This document shows, piece by piece, positions 37,767-45,469 of a DNA stretch of 64,000 nucleotides. The stretch covers positions 137,408 to 201,407 of the forward strand of contig NZ_FRDA01000011.1 in the NCBI RefSeq assembly GCF_900143095.1, read 5' to 3'. Below the pieces are notes generated by a model, which was not told the DNA's origin, ran no database searches, and saw only the letters and a list, made by a program, of their open reading frames with translations. A program made the translations under genes and the position numbers. Each line of letters starts with the position of its first letter. Position 1 is the stretch's first letter. The stretch comes from Pseudomonas asturiensis (GTDB lineage: Bacteria > Pseudomonadota > Gammaproteobacteria > Pseudomonadales > Pseudomonadaceae).

Positions 37767-38771
37767 TCACACCTCTTGAACGTAATGGGACGACTGGCGC
37801 GCCACCAGGCCGGCCTGGACCGCAACCTGCCAGAGGCCGCGCTCGGTGGCCTGAGCGGCGACTGTGACCCGAGGAAAGCTGCTGGCAGCCAGGCCACGCG
37901 CATAACGTTGGCACAGCGATTCGCTGCCGATGAGAATCACCGCAGGCAGATGGCCGTGGGCGTCGGAGTGGAGTCTGGCGAGGGAAGCCAGTTCATGGCC
38001 GATCAGCAGGCCGGATAGGTAATCGGGCTGAGCGCTCGCAGCCAGTTGGCCGGTGAGGCCCAGGGTGCGGCAACTGAAAACAGTGGACAGAGGCCCCGCA
38101 GCGCCCTCCTCCGATTGCGCACTGGCAAGCCCGCGATCGAATCCCACGCTGTCGAACGTTTCGCTGTGCTGCATGGTGCGCCCGAGAATGGTGTGGGCGC
38201 ACAGCGCAGCGTAAACCTCGCCGGTCATGAAAGTATCGAAATGAACGATGCGATCCTGCACCACCTGCACCCACTTGGAGTGGCTGCCCGGCAGACCGAT
38301 CAACAGCGGCTGGCTGGCCGACTGCTCGTCGAGCCCCGCCAGTACGCCCAGCACCTGGGTTTCTTCACCGCGCATGACGTTGGGCAGCGTCGAACGCTGA
38401 AGCACGCCGGGGATGATATGCACCGTGACACCGCGTGCGCTGCGCACGGTCTGCAAGGCAGCGCTCAGCTCGTCAACACTGGCTGGCGTTTCACGATAGG
38501 TCGCCTCGCGCCAACCCTGGGCGCTACCGACCATGCCGCAGGCAATCACGGGCAAGTCGGGCTGCGCGTCGAGCCAGTCGCCGCACGCCTCGTCGAATGC
38601 CAGCTCGAAGCCGTCGCTGCACAGCGAGCCTGCGACGCGCCGTGGCGTGTTCGGCAATTGCATGATGCCCGCGCTCAGGGCGCGTTGTTCCAGAACCCGG
38701 CCATGTTCGCCAAGTCGATAAGCACGAAGTGAGGTGGTCCCCCAGTCGAGCGCGATCAAATGCGCCTGCAT
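37767..38771 (-). CDS. dgoK: 2-dehydro-3-deoxygalactonokinase
   Basis: ATP-dependent kinase that makes KDPGal from 2-keto-3-deoxygalactonate. The 334-residue protein belongs to the DgoK family in the ASKHA fold: phosphate-1 motif IALDWGTTSLRAY at the N-terminus, IACGMVGSAQGWRE, and GLPGSHSKWVQV. AAAGGTGA precedes the ATG. It is the promoter-proximal gene of the operon and thus sits next to the likely operator. Confidence 0.95.
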   Translation of the reverse strand: MQAHLIALDWGTTSLRAYRLGEHGRVLEQRALSAGIMQLPNTPRRVAGSLCSDGFELAFDEACGDWLDAQPDLPVIACGMVGSAQGWREATYRETPASVDELSAALQTVRSARGVTVHIIPGVLQRSTLPNVMRGEETQVLGVLAGLDEQSASQPLLIGLPGSHSKWVQVVQDRIVHFDTFMTGEVYAALCAHTILGRTMQHSETFDSVGFDRGLASAQSEEGAAGPLSTVFSCRTLGLTGQLAASAQPDYLSGLLIGHELASLARLHSDAHGHLPAVILIGSESLCQRYARGLAASSFPRVTVAAQATERGLWQVAVQAGLVARQSSHYVQEV

Positions 38772-38811
38772 TGCTTCACCTTTTATATTTTTGGAAGTGA
38801 GTGCAGGACGG

Positions 38812-38841
38812 ACTATAAACCCGAAATCGAATTTATCTCAA
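38812..38841 (-). promoter_or_regulatory. dgoK promoter (sigma-70 type)
   Basis: Read leftward, TTGAGA (38841-38836), 18 bases, TATAGT (38817-38812), both five of six matches. It is about 40 bases before the dgoK start. Confidence 0.6.
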
Positions 38842-38853
38842 TATGTAAATTTC

Positions 38854-38872
38854 AATCCCATATAGTGGGATT
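38854..38872. promoter_or_regulatory. candidate IclR operator upstream of dgoK
   Basis: AATCCCA and TGGGATT are perfect 7-bp inverted repeats around TATAG. The site lies 12 bases upstream of the proposed -35, in A/T-rich DNA. It fits the size of IclR-family operators; the binding protein is inferred from operon context. Confidence 0.5.
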
Positions 38873-38895
38873 TTAAAAAATAAATTGGCAGACAA

Positions 38896-38933
38896 CAAAA
38901 AACCCGCGACCTGTGCAGGAAGCGGGTTTTTTG
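38896..38933 (-). terminator. terminator of asd
   Basis: CAAAAAACCCGC (38896-38907) pairs with GCGGGTTTTTTG (38922-38933); T-run on the leftward strand, 17 bases past the asd stop. Confidence 0.88.
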
Positions 38934-38949
38934 TGTTTCTACGTGGCGA

Positions 38950-40062
38950 TCAACGTTCCAGCAGGATTCTCAACATCCGACGCAGCGGCTCGGCCGCACC
39001 CCACAGCAACTGGTCACCGACCGTGAAGGCGCCCAGGTACTGCGAACCCATGTTCAGCTTGCGCAGACGACCCACCGGAATGCTCATGGTGCCGGTCACA
39101 GCGGTCGGGCTGAGTTCCTGCATGCTGGCTTCACGGTTGTTCGGCACCAGCTTCACCCAAGGGTTGTGCTGGCTGATCAAGCCTTCGATGTCCGCAATCG
39201 GCACATCCTTGTTCAGCTTGATGGTCAGCGCCTGGCTATGGCAGCGCATGGCGCCGATGCGCACGCAGATGCCGTCGACCGGAATCGGGCTCTTGAAGCG
39301 GCCCAGAATCTTGTTGGTCTCGGCCTGGCCCTTCCATTCCTCACGACTCTGGCCGTTCGGCAGCGCCTTGTCGATCCACGGGATCAGGCTGCCGGCCAGC
39401 GGCACGCCGAAGTTCTCGGTCGGGAATGCTTCGCCGCGCATGGCCTCAGCAACCTTGCGGTCGATGTCCAGAATGGCGCTGGACGGATTGGCCAGATCAT
39501 CGGCAACCGACGCGTGCACAGCGCCCATCTGCCTGATCAGCTCACGCATGTTCTGCGCACCGGCACCCGAGGCGGCCTGATACGTCATGACATTCATCCA
39601 CTCGACCAGACCCGCGTCGAACAGGCCGCCCAGGCCCATCAGCATCAGGCTGACCGTGCAGTTGCCACCGATGTAGTTCTTGGTACCGGCGTCGAGCTGC
39701 TGGTCAATGACCTTGCGGTTGACCGGATCCAGCACGATGACCGCGTCATCCTGCATGCGCAGGCTGGAAGCCGCGTCGATCCAGTAACCCTGCCAGCCCG
39801 CTTCACGCAGCTTGGGGAACACCTCGTTGGTGTAATCGCCACCCTGGCAGGTCAACACCACGTCCAGGGTTTTCAGCTCGTCAATGCTGTACGCATCTTT
39901 CAGCGGCGCAAGATCCTTGCCCACCGAAGGCGCCTGGCCACCGACATTGGAGGTAGTGAAGAACACCGGCTCAATGAGATCGAAGTCCTGCTCTTCCCGC
40001 ATCCGCTGCATGAGCACGGAACCGACCATGCCCCGCCAACCGATCAGACCTACACGTTTCAT
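38950..40062 (-). CDS. asd: aspartate-semialdehyde dehydrogenase
   Basis: NADPH-dependent enzyme that reduces aspartyl phosphate to aspartate semialdehyde for lysine, diaminopimelate, threonine and methionine synthesis. The 370-residue protein starts with the nucleotide motif VGLIGWRGMVGSVL; the catalytic Cys135 is in GGNCTVSLMLMGL, and the family His/Arg region follows (RIGAMRCHSQALT). AAGGTG precedes the ATG. It lies 69 bases downstream of leuB on the same strand, as in other pseudomonads. Confidence 0.97.
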   Translation of the reverse strand: MKRVGLIGWRGMVGSVLMQRMREEQDFDLIEPVFFTTSNVGGQAPSVGKDLAPLKDAYSIDELKTLDVVLTCQGGDYTNEVFPKLREAGWQGYWIDAASSLRMQDDAVIVLDPVNRKVIDQQLDAGTKNYIGGNCTVSLMLMGLGGLFDAGLVEWMNVMTYQAASGAGAQNMRELIRQMGAVHASVADDLANPSSAILDIDRKVAEAMRGEAFPTENFGVPLAGSLIPWIDKALPNGQSREEWKGQAETNKILGRFKSPIPVDGICVRIGAMRCHSQALTIKLNKDVPIADIEGLISQHNPWVKLVPNNREASMQELSPTAVTGTMSIPVGRLRKLNMGSQYLGAFTVGDQLLWGAAEPLRRMLRILLER

Positions 40063-40131
40063 CGCAACACACCTTGAAAAAAAGTGGGACCGCCCGCCTG
40101 CGCATGCACAGCAGGCAGCGGGCCGAAGAGA

Positions 40132-41214
40132 TTACAGATTCCGCAGCGCGGCGACTACTGCGTCGCCCATTTCCTGCGTGCCGACTTTAGTGTTGCCCGA
40201 CGAAAAGATGTCGCCGGTACGCAGACCCTGATCCAGAACGACGCTGACCGCCTTTTCAATGGCATCGGCGGCGTCGGTCAGGTTGAAGCTGTAACGCAGC
40301 ATCATCGAGACCGAGAGAATGGTCGCCAGCGGGTTGGCAATGCCTTTACCCGCGATGTCCGGCGCCGAACCGTGGCAAGGCTCGTACATGCCTTTGTTGG
40401 CGGTATCCAGCGATGCCGACGGCAGCATGCCGATGGAACCGGTCAGCATCGACGCCTGGTCGGATAGGATGTCGCCGAACAGGTTATCGGTCACGATCAC
40501 GTCGAACTGCTTGGGCGCACGCACCAGTTGCATCGCAGCGTTATCGACATACATGTGGCTCAGCTCGACCTCAGGGTAATCCTTGGCGACCTGCTCGACG
40601 ATTTCACGCCACAACTGACTGGACGACAGCACGTTGGCCTTGTCGACCGAACACAGTTTCTTGTTGCGCACCATGGCCATGTCGAAGCCGACGCGGGCGA
40701 TACGACGGATTTCGCTCTCGCTGTACGGCAGCGTGTCGTAAGCCTGACGCTCGCCATTGTCCAGCACACGAACGCCGCGCGGCGCGCCGAAGTAGATACC
40801 ACCGGTCAGCTCGCGGACGATGAGGATATCCAGACCGGCGACGATTTCCGGCTTGAGGCTCGAGGCGTCGGCCAGTTGCGGATACAGGATAGCCGGACGC
40901 AGGTTGCCGAACAGACCCAGTTGCGCACGGATTTTCAGCAGGCCGCGCTCAGGACGGATGTCGCGCTCGATGGTGTCCCATTTCGGGCCACCAACAGCGC
41001 CAAGCAGAACAGCGTCGGCTGCCCGCGCGCGGTCCAGGGTTTCGTCGGCCAGCGGCACGCCGTGCTTGTCGATGGCAGCGCCACCGATCACGTCGTGGGT
41101 CAATTCAAAACCCAGCTGGTACTTCTCGTTGGCCAGCTCCAGCACCTTGACCGCTTCGGTCATGATTTCCGGACCAATGCCATCACCTGGGAGAATCAGA
41201 ATCTGCTTGCTCAT
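40132..41214 (-). CDS. leuB: 3-isopropylmalate dehydrogenase
   Basis: NAD-dependent oxidative decarboxylase of leucine synthesis, acting after LeuCD. The 360-residue protein has the N-terminal ILPGDGIGPEI, substrate-binding arginines in RPERGLLKIRAQLGLFGNLRPA, and the signature NLFGDILSDQASMLTGSIGMLPSASL. Start at 41214 follows AGGAAGTT. Upstream lies a methyltransferase gene rather than leuD, an arrangement also seen in P. aeruginosa. Confidence 0.97.
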   Translation of the reverse strand: MSKQILILPGDGIGPEIMTEAVKVLELANEKYQLGFELTHDVIGGAAIDKHGVPLADETLDRARAADAVLLGAVGGPKWDTIERDIRPERGLLKIRAQLGLFGNLRPAILYPQLADASSLKPEIVAGLDILIVRELTGGIYFGAPRGVRVLDNGERQAYDTLPYSESEIRRIARVGFDMAMVRNKKLCSVDKANVLSSSQLWREIVEQVAKDYPEVELSHMYVDNAAMQLVRAPKQFDVIVTDNLFGDILSDQASMLTGSIGMLPSASLDTANKGMYEPCHGSAPDIAGKGIANPLATILSVSMMLRYSFNLTDAADAIEKAVSVVLDQGLRTGDIFSSGNTKVGTQEMGDAVVAALRNL

Positions 41215-41283
41215 AACTTCCTCGATTTCGTACATCGACGCCTTGAACAGCGCCTGTCTATAACGTTTAAAACCGCAAAAAGA

Positions 41284-42048
41284 TTAACGCTGTGCCCACA
41301 GCACCAGCACATCGGTACTGAATGAGCCCTGCGCGTCGATCTCGAAATACTCACGCACTTCTTCGCCCATCGCCTGCTGCAACTCGCGGATGGCCACGCG
41401 CAAGGTCTGCGGTGTGCGCATTCGCTCCACCCACGATGCAAACTCCAGATGCAGGCGCTGGCGAGTATGGCTACGGGTAAACAGCCCCGCGTCGCTGACC
41501 TGATGCAGCCATTGGGCAGCGGAATAATTGCGCACGTGACTGGTATCGCGCAGCACTTCAACTGTTTGCAGATAGGTATCCAGCAACGGACTGCCCGGCG
41601 ACATCACATCAATGAACGCCGCCACGCCACCGGGCTTCAGCACCCGGCGCACTTCACGCAACGCCAGGGCCAGATCGCTCCAGTGGTGAGCCGAATAACG
41701 GCTGAACACGAAATCGAATTCGCCGTCCGCGAACGGCAAGCGCTCGGCCGCACCGCATACCGTGCGAATGTTGCCCAGGCCCTTGTCGACAGCCGCCGCG
41801 CTGACCACGTCGAGCATCTGCTGCGAAAGGTCGTACGCTACCACTTCACCGACCGACGAGGCGACATTGAAGCTGACATGCCCGGCGCCGCAGCCCAGAT
41901 CCAGCACCCGCGACTCGCTGCGACCTTTTACAGCGTCCTGCAGCAGCGCGAACTCGGGCCCTTGGGCATGCACGGTGCTGCTCAGATAAGCTGCGGCCTG
42001 CTCGCCGAATTGACGCTGTACGACCTGGGTGTGAGCGGTGGTGGTCAT
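41284..42048 (-). CDS. class I SAM-dependent methyltransferase
   Basis: A 254-residue methyltransferase of the UbiE/Methyltransf_11 type. The SAM-binding motif I is VLDLGCGAGHVSF, followed by VVAYDLSQQML and the post-motif DFVFSRYSAHHW, LREVRRVLKPGGVAAFIDV. The substrate is not known. It lies between leuD and leuB, with a conserved position in pseudomonads that does not by itself imply a role in leucine synthesis. Start lacks a strong ribosome-binding site. Confidence 0.88.
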   Translation of the reverse strand: MTTTAHTQVVQRQFGEQAAAYLSSTVHAQGPEFALLQDAVKGRSESRVLDLGCGAGHVSFNVASSVGEVVAYDLSQQMLDVVSAAAVDKGLGNIRTVCGAAERLPFADGEFDFVFSRYSAHHWSDLALALREVRRVLKPGGVAAFIDVMSPGSPLLDTYLQTVEVLRDTSHVRNYSAAQWLHQVSDAGLFTRSHTRQRLHLEFASWVERMRTPQTLRVAIRELQQAMGEEVREYFEIDAQGSFSTDVLVLWAQR

Positions 42049-42102
42049 GGGTGGATACTCTGATGTTTAAGGGTGTCGAGCTACAGCGTTCGTGACATGG
42101 CT

Positions 42103-42239
42103 TTCGCGAGCAAGCTCGCTCCCACATAAATCGTGCTTCGTCAGTCGACCACGAATTCAAGTGGGAGCAACTTGCTCTCACATAAGCCGTGCTTCGTCAG
42201 TCGATCACGGATTCAAGTGGGAGCGAGCTTGCTCGCGAA
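42103..42239. repeat. REP cluster with 56-bp tandem duplication
   Basis: Three REP palindromes (42103-42125 inverted, a decayed copy at about 42161-42182, and 42217-42239) lie in the leuD-methyltransferase gap. Bases 42123-42178 and 42179-42234 are imperfect 56-bp direct repeats, each holding GTGCTTCGTCAGTCGA. Confidence 0.8.
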
Positions 42240-42306
42240 ATGGCCAGTAGATCCGGCTGAGATTCGGATGAAACACCGCACCTGCCGGATCTGGACTGCC
42301 TGCCTG

Positions 42307-42948
42307 TCAGTCGCGAAACAACCATGGCTGGCTCGCACGGTGCTTGCTCTCGAACGCAGCAATTGCATCGGCATCCATCAGCGTCAGGCCGATATCGTCC
42401 AGACCATTGAGCAGGCAGTGCTTGCGAAACGCGTCGATCTCGAAGCTGAGCACCTTGCCGTCCGGACGGGTCACGGTCTGGGCCTGCAGATCGATGTTCA
42501 ACTGATAACCCGGGCTGGCTTCGACCTGTTTGAACAACTCGTCGACTTCAGCTTCGGTCAGAATGATCGGCAGGAGGCCGTTCTTAAAGCTGTTGTTGAA
42601 GAAGATATCGGCATAGCTGGGTGCGATGATCGCGCAGAAACCATACTCTTCCAGCGCCCACGGCGCGTGCTCACGGCTGGAACCGCAACCGAAATTCTCG
42701 CGAGCCAGCAATACGCTCGCACCTTGATAACGCTCGTTGTTGAGCACGAAATCATGGTTCAGCGGACGCTTGGAGTTGTCCTGATACGGCTGCCCCACGT
42801 CCAGATAACGCCACTCATCGAACAGATTGGGGCCAAATCCCGTACGTTTGATCGACTTGAGAAACTGCTTGGGGATGATCTGGTCAGTGTCGACGTTGGC
42901 ACGATCCAGAGGAGCGACCAGGCCATTGTGCTGGGTAAAGGCTTTCAT
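42307..42948 (-). CDS. leuD: 3-isopropylmalate dehydratase small subunit
   Basis: The swivelling-domain subunit of isopropylmalate isomerase, 213 residues. The family motifs NVDTDQIIPKQFLK, ARENFGCGSSREHAPWAL and ADIFFNNSFKNGLLPI are present; these form part of the substrate-binding site in the LeuCD complex. AGGAAACC precedes the ATG. It begins 10 bases after leuC stops, so the subunits are co-expressed. Confidence 0.97.
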   Translation of the reverse strand: MKAFTQHNGLVAPLDRANVDTDQIIPKQFLKSIKRTGFGPNLFDEWRYLDVGQPYQDNSKRPLNHDFVLNNERYQGASVLLARENFGCGSSREHAPWALEEYGFCAIIAPSYADIFFNNSFKNGLLPIILTEAEVDELFKQVEASPGYQLNIDLQAQTVTRPDGKVLSFEIDAFRKHCLLNGLDDIGLTLMDADAIAAFESKHRASQPWLFRD

Positions 42949-42958
42949 GCTGGTTTCC

Positions 42959-44383
42959 TCAGTGCTGGATCAAGTCGCGAACGTCGATGAAACGGCCATT
43001 GACGGCCGCTGCGGCTGCCATCGCCGGGCTCACCAGGTGAGTCCGGCCGCCAGCGCCCTGACGACCCTCGAAGTTACGGTTGGACGTCGAGGCACAGTGC
43101 TCGCCGGAACCCAGGCGGTCGGGGTTCATCGCCAGGCACATTGAGCAACCCGGTTCGCGCCATTCAAAACCGGCTTCGATGAAGATCTTGTCCAGCCCTT
43201 CCTTCTCGGCCTGTTCCTTGATCAGGCCCGAACCCGGCACTACGATCGCCTGCTTGATGGTCGCGGCAACCTTGCGGCCCTTGGCGATGTCGGCGGCAGC
43301 ACGCAGGTCTTCGATACGCGAGTTGGTGCACGAACCGATGAACACGCGATCAAGCTGGATATCAGTGATCGGCTGGTTGGCTTTGAGCCCCATGTACTTC
43401 AAGGCGCGCTCAATGGAGCCACGCTTGACCAGGTCCGTTTCCTGCGCAGGATCCGGAACGTTCTGGTCGACCGCCAGCACCATTTCGGGCGACGTGCCCC
43501 AGCTCACTTGCGGCTTGATGTCGGCAGCGTCGAGCTTGACGATGGTGTCGAACACCGCGTCCGGGTCGGAAACCAGGTCTTTCCAGGCCTCGACCGCCAG
43601 GTCCCATTCAGCCCCTTTTGGCGCAAACGGACGACCCTTGACGTACTCGACGGTTTTTTCGTCGGTGGCCACCATGCCGACCCGGGCACCCGCTTCGATG
43701 GACATGTTGCAGATGGTCATGCGGCCTTCGATGGACAGGTCGCGGATTGCGCTGCCCGCGAACTCGATGGCATAGCCATTGCCGCCGGCGGTGCCGATCT
43801 TGCCGATCACTGCGAGCACGATGTCCTTGGCGGTCACGCCGAACGGCAATTGCCCTTCGACCGACACCAGCATGTTCTTCATTTTCTTGGCGACCAGGCA
43901 CTGCGTGGCAAGCACGTGCTCGACTTCGGACGTGCCGATGCCGTGGGCCAGTGCGCCGAATGCGCCATGGGTGGAGGTGTGCGAGTCGCCACAGACCACG
44001 CTCATGCCCGGCAAGGTTGCGCCCTGCTCCGGACCGATCACGTGGACAATGCCCTGACGCGGGTCGTTCATCTTGAATTCGGTGATGCCGTATTCGTCGC
44101 AGTTGTCATCCAGGGTCTGGACCTGCAGACGCGAGACCTGATCTTCGATGGCACCGATGCCGCCCTTGCGCTCCGGGGTGGTCGGCACGTTATGGTCGGG
44201 GGTCGCGATGATCGAGTCGATACGCCACGGCTTGCGTTTGGCAAGACGAAGGCCTTCGAAGGCTTGCGGCGAAGTCACTTCATGGATGATATGGCGGTCG
44301 ATGTAGATCAGCGCCGAACCATCATCGCGCTGTTTGACCAAATGCGAATCCCAGAGCTTGTCGTAGAGCGTTTTTCCGGCCAT
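42959..44383 (-). CDS. leuC: 3-isopropylmalate dehydratase large subunit
   Basis: Aconitase-family subunit carrying the [4Fe-4S] cluster; it interconverts 2- and 3-isopropylmalate with LeuD. The 474-residue protein has DGSALIYIDRHIIHEVTSPQAF trimmed family start, GDSHTSTHGAFGALAHGIGTSE, and cluster cysteines in FIGSCTNSR and the final CSMCLAMNPD. GAGGAAG precedes the ATG. It diverges from a LysR gene. Confidence 0.97.
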   Translation of the reverse strand: MAGKTLYDKLWDSHLVKQRDDGSALIYIDRHIIHEVTSPQAFEGLRLAKRKPWRIDSIIATPDHNVPTTPERKGGIGAIEDQVSRLQVQTLDDNCDEYGITEFKMNDPRQGIVHVIGPEQGATLPGMSVVCGDSHTSTHGAFGALAHGIGTSEVEHVLATQCLVAKKMKNMLVSVEGQLPFGVTAKDIVLAVIGKIGTAGGNGYAIEFAGSAIRDLSIEGRMTICNMSIEAGARVGMVATDEKTVEYVKGRPFAPKGAEWDLAVEAWKDLVSDPDAVFDTIVKLDAADIKPQVSWGTSPEMVLAVDQNVPDPAQETDLVKRGSIERALKYMGLKANQPITDIQLDRVFIGSCTNSRIEDLRAAADIAKGRKVAATIKQAIVVPGSGLIKEQAEKEGLDKIFIEAGFEWREPGCSMCLAMNPDRLGSGEHCASTSNRNFEGRQGAGGRTHLVSPAMAAAAAVNGRFIDVRDLIQH

Positions 44384-44526
44384 CGGACGTACTTCCTCAT
44401 CAGCTTTTTCTATGCCTTGGGTAATACATCCATGACCCCTTGGCTTGTGCGGTCATCCTAGGGAATATGCTTAAATAACTCAAATTCATAATTTTCATGC
44501 TTTGGATAACCAAATGGAATCCGACT

Positions 44527-45396
44527 ATGGACCTCGCCAACCTCAACGCTTTTCTTGCCATCGCTGAAACCGGGAGTTTCTCGGGCGCCGGCGAACGTCT
44601 GCACCTCACTCAGCCGGCCATCAGCAAGCGGATTGCGGGCCTTGAGCAGCAACTGAATGTGCGCCTGTTCGACCGTCTGGGTCGCGAAGTGAGCCTGACC
44701 GAGGCCGGACGGGCCCTACTGCCACGCGCTTATCAGATCCTCAACGTGCTGGATGACACTCGCCGCGCCCTGACCAACCTGACAGGCGAGGTCACAGGGC
44801 GCCTGACGCTGGCGACCAGTCACCACATCGGCCTGCACCGCTTGCCACCTTTATTACGCGAGTTCACCCGGACCTACCCGGCCGTGGCGCTGGACATTCA
44901 GTTTCTGGATTCCGAAGTCGCCTATGACGAAATACTGCACGGACGGGCCGAGCTGGCGGTCATCACGCTGGCCCCGGAACCTCATGCGCTGGTGCGCGCC
45001 ACGCCGGTGTGGGACGACCCGCTGGACTTCGTCGCCGCACCGGAACATCCGCTGGCCAATAGCGGCCCGATGAAGCTGGAAGACATCGTGCGTTATCCAG
45101 CGGTGTTTCCCGGTGGCAACACCTTTACCCACCACATCGTCAGCGGCCTGTGCGAGGCCCAGGGCCTGAAGCCCAACATCGCCATGAGCACCAATTACAT
45201 GGAAACCATCAAGATGATGGTCTCCATCGGGCTGGCGTGGAGTGTGCTGCCGCGCACCATGCTCGACGAACAAGTCGCGCGCATTCCGCTGCCGGGCGTG
45301 CAGCTCAATCGCCAGCTAGGCTATATCCTGCACACGGAGCGTACCCTGTCGAATGCCGCGAGGGCGTTCATGAAATTGCTGGACGCGCAGATATAA
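44527..45396 (+). CDS. LysR-family transcriptional regulator
   Basis: A 289-residue LysR regulator: N-terminal winged helix (MDLANLNAFLAIAETGSFSGAGERLHLTQPAISKRIAGLEQQL) and C-terminal effector-binding domain. It diverges from leuC with 143 bases between starts, so leuCD is a plausible target, and the effector may be a leucine intermediate, by inference. The ATG at 44527 is used because it begins the conserved domain; an upstream ATG at 44497 adds ten unsupported residues. I could not single out a convincing T-N11-A site. Confidence 0.9.
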   Translation: MDLANLNAFLAIAETGSFSGAGERLHLTQPAISKRIAGLEQQLNVRLFDRLGREVSLTEAGRALLPRAYQILNVLDDTRRALTNLTGEVTGRLTLATSHHIGLHRLPPLLREFTRTYPAVALDIQFLDSEVAYDEILHGRAELAVITLAPEPHALVRATPVWDDPLDFVAAPEHPLANSGPMKLEDIVRYPAVFPGGNTFTHHIVSGLCEAQGLKPNIAMSTNYMETIKMMVSIGLAWSVLPRTMLDEQVARIPLPGVQLNRQLGYILHTERTLSNAARAFMKLLDAQI

Positions 45397-45469
45397 CGTT
45401 TATAGTGCAGTGCATGCAGGACGCAGAACGATCGTTTTACTGGCTTTATTCATTAAAGGCTCGTGATCA

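Noticed and set aside
42123..42234. CRISPR-like direct repeats
   Set aside because: Only two adjacent copies with no spacers between them, and they are built from REP sequence; no cas genes are present.
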